Shown here: positions 63,993 to 64,000 of the stretch, in pieces
Layout: every line of letters begins with the position of its first letter
Position numbering within the stretch: position 1 is the first letter of the stretch
DNA from: Rhizobium indicum
GTDB lineage: Bacteria; Pseudomonadota; Alphaproteobacteria; Rhizobiales; Rhizobiaceae
Direction of reading: 5' to 3'
Length of the DNA: 64,000 nt
Assembly: GCF_005862305.2 (NCBI RefSeq)
Contig: NZ_CP054021.1
Location: 372,001-436,000, forward strand
Notes under the pieces: generated by a model
What the model was told of the DNA's origin: nothing
Databases searched by the model: none
What the model saw: the letters and a program-made list of their open reading frames with translations, nothing else
Translations under genes and position numbers: made by a program

Positions 63993-64000
63993 TCGCTTGT

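Overview
The window looks like a chromosomal segment of a Rhizobium-group alphaproteobacterium (R. leguminosarum/etli type). I infer this from the high GC content, a phosphatidylcholine synthase of the rhizobial type, DUF1476 and DUF982 proteins, many sugar and peptide ABC transporters, GAAC-N7-GAAC type SOS signals, and several intergenic repeats resembling RIME and other rhizobial palindromes. No database search was possible; all family assignments rest on recognisable motifs.

Layout. 0-10.2 kb: the end of a nucleoside/simple-sugar ABC importer, quinone oxidoreductase with phosphatidylcholine synthase (pcs), ferredoxin-NADP reductase, a GntR regulator, a VOC protein, a three-gene MacAB-like export system, a GFA protein and a small conserved protein. 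10.5-18.9 kb: a CUT1 sugar ABC operon (ATPase, two permeases, binding protein) ending at an unusual 840-residue putative carbohydrate enzyme, divergent from a LacI regulator. 19.1-27.1 kb: a five-gene Dpp/Opp-type ABC operon divergent from a GntR regulator, mannonate dehydratase (uxuA-like) and 5-dehydro-4-deoxyglucarate dehydratase (kdgD-like). A shared operator-like motif in both intergenic regions suggests one hexuronate-related regulon.

27.2-37.9 kb is an accessory, decaying zone. It holds an AraC regulator, two paralogous secreted alpha/beta hydrolases, a large intact winged-helix/STAND-ATPase regulator and a broken relative of it, a DJ-1/PfpI protein, a monooxygenase-like protein, and remnants of a thioredoxin-reductase-like enzyme, a GFA protein, a phosphotransferase and a small protein. 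38.3-45.8 kb: a second CUT1 operon divergent from a ROK regulator followed by a Gfo/Idh/MocA dehydrogenase and a ThuA-like protein; together they resemble a sugar uptake and oxidation unit.

46.1-57.7 kb: DUF2938 membrane protein, a MarR/FAD-monooxygenase divergent pair with two matching operators, a pair of overlapping tiny genes behind an SOS-box-like sequence, DUF982 proteins, a DUF4242-nucleotidyl cyclase fusion, several small proteins (59- and 24-residue examples), a second FAD monooxygenase, CsbD, DUF1476 and tRNA-Lys. 57.9-64 kb: CcdA, two SDR enzymes, a potassium-channel-like protein with a C-terminal zinc ribbon, a sulfatase remnant, a cupin and an MBL-fold hydrolase.

The most promising leads are the SOS-box-linked pair of tiny genes (48977-49452), the MarR and GntR operator pairs, the unknown 840-residue enzyme, the cyclase with a Gln at the usual catalytic Asn, and the duplicated hydrolase/STAND-regulator locus. 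I found no CRISPR array, intact transposase, integrase or complete new defence system.
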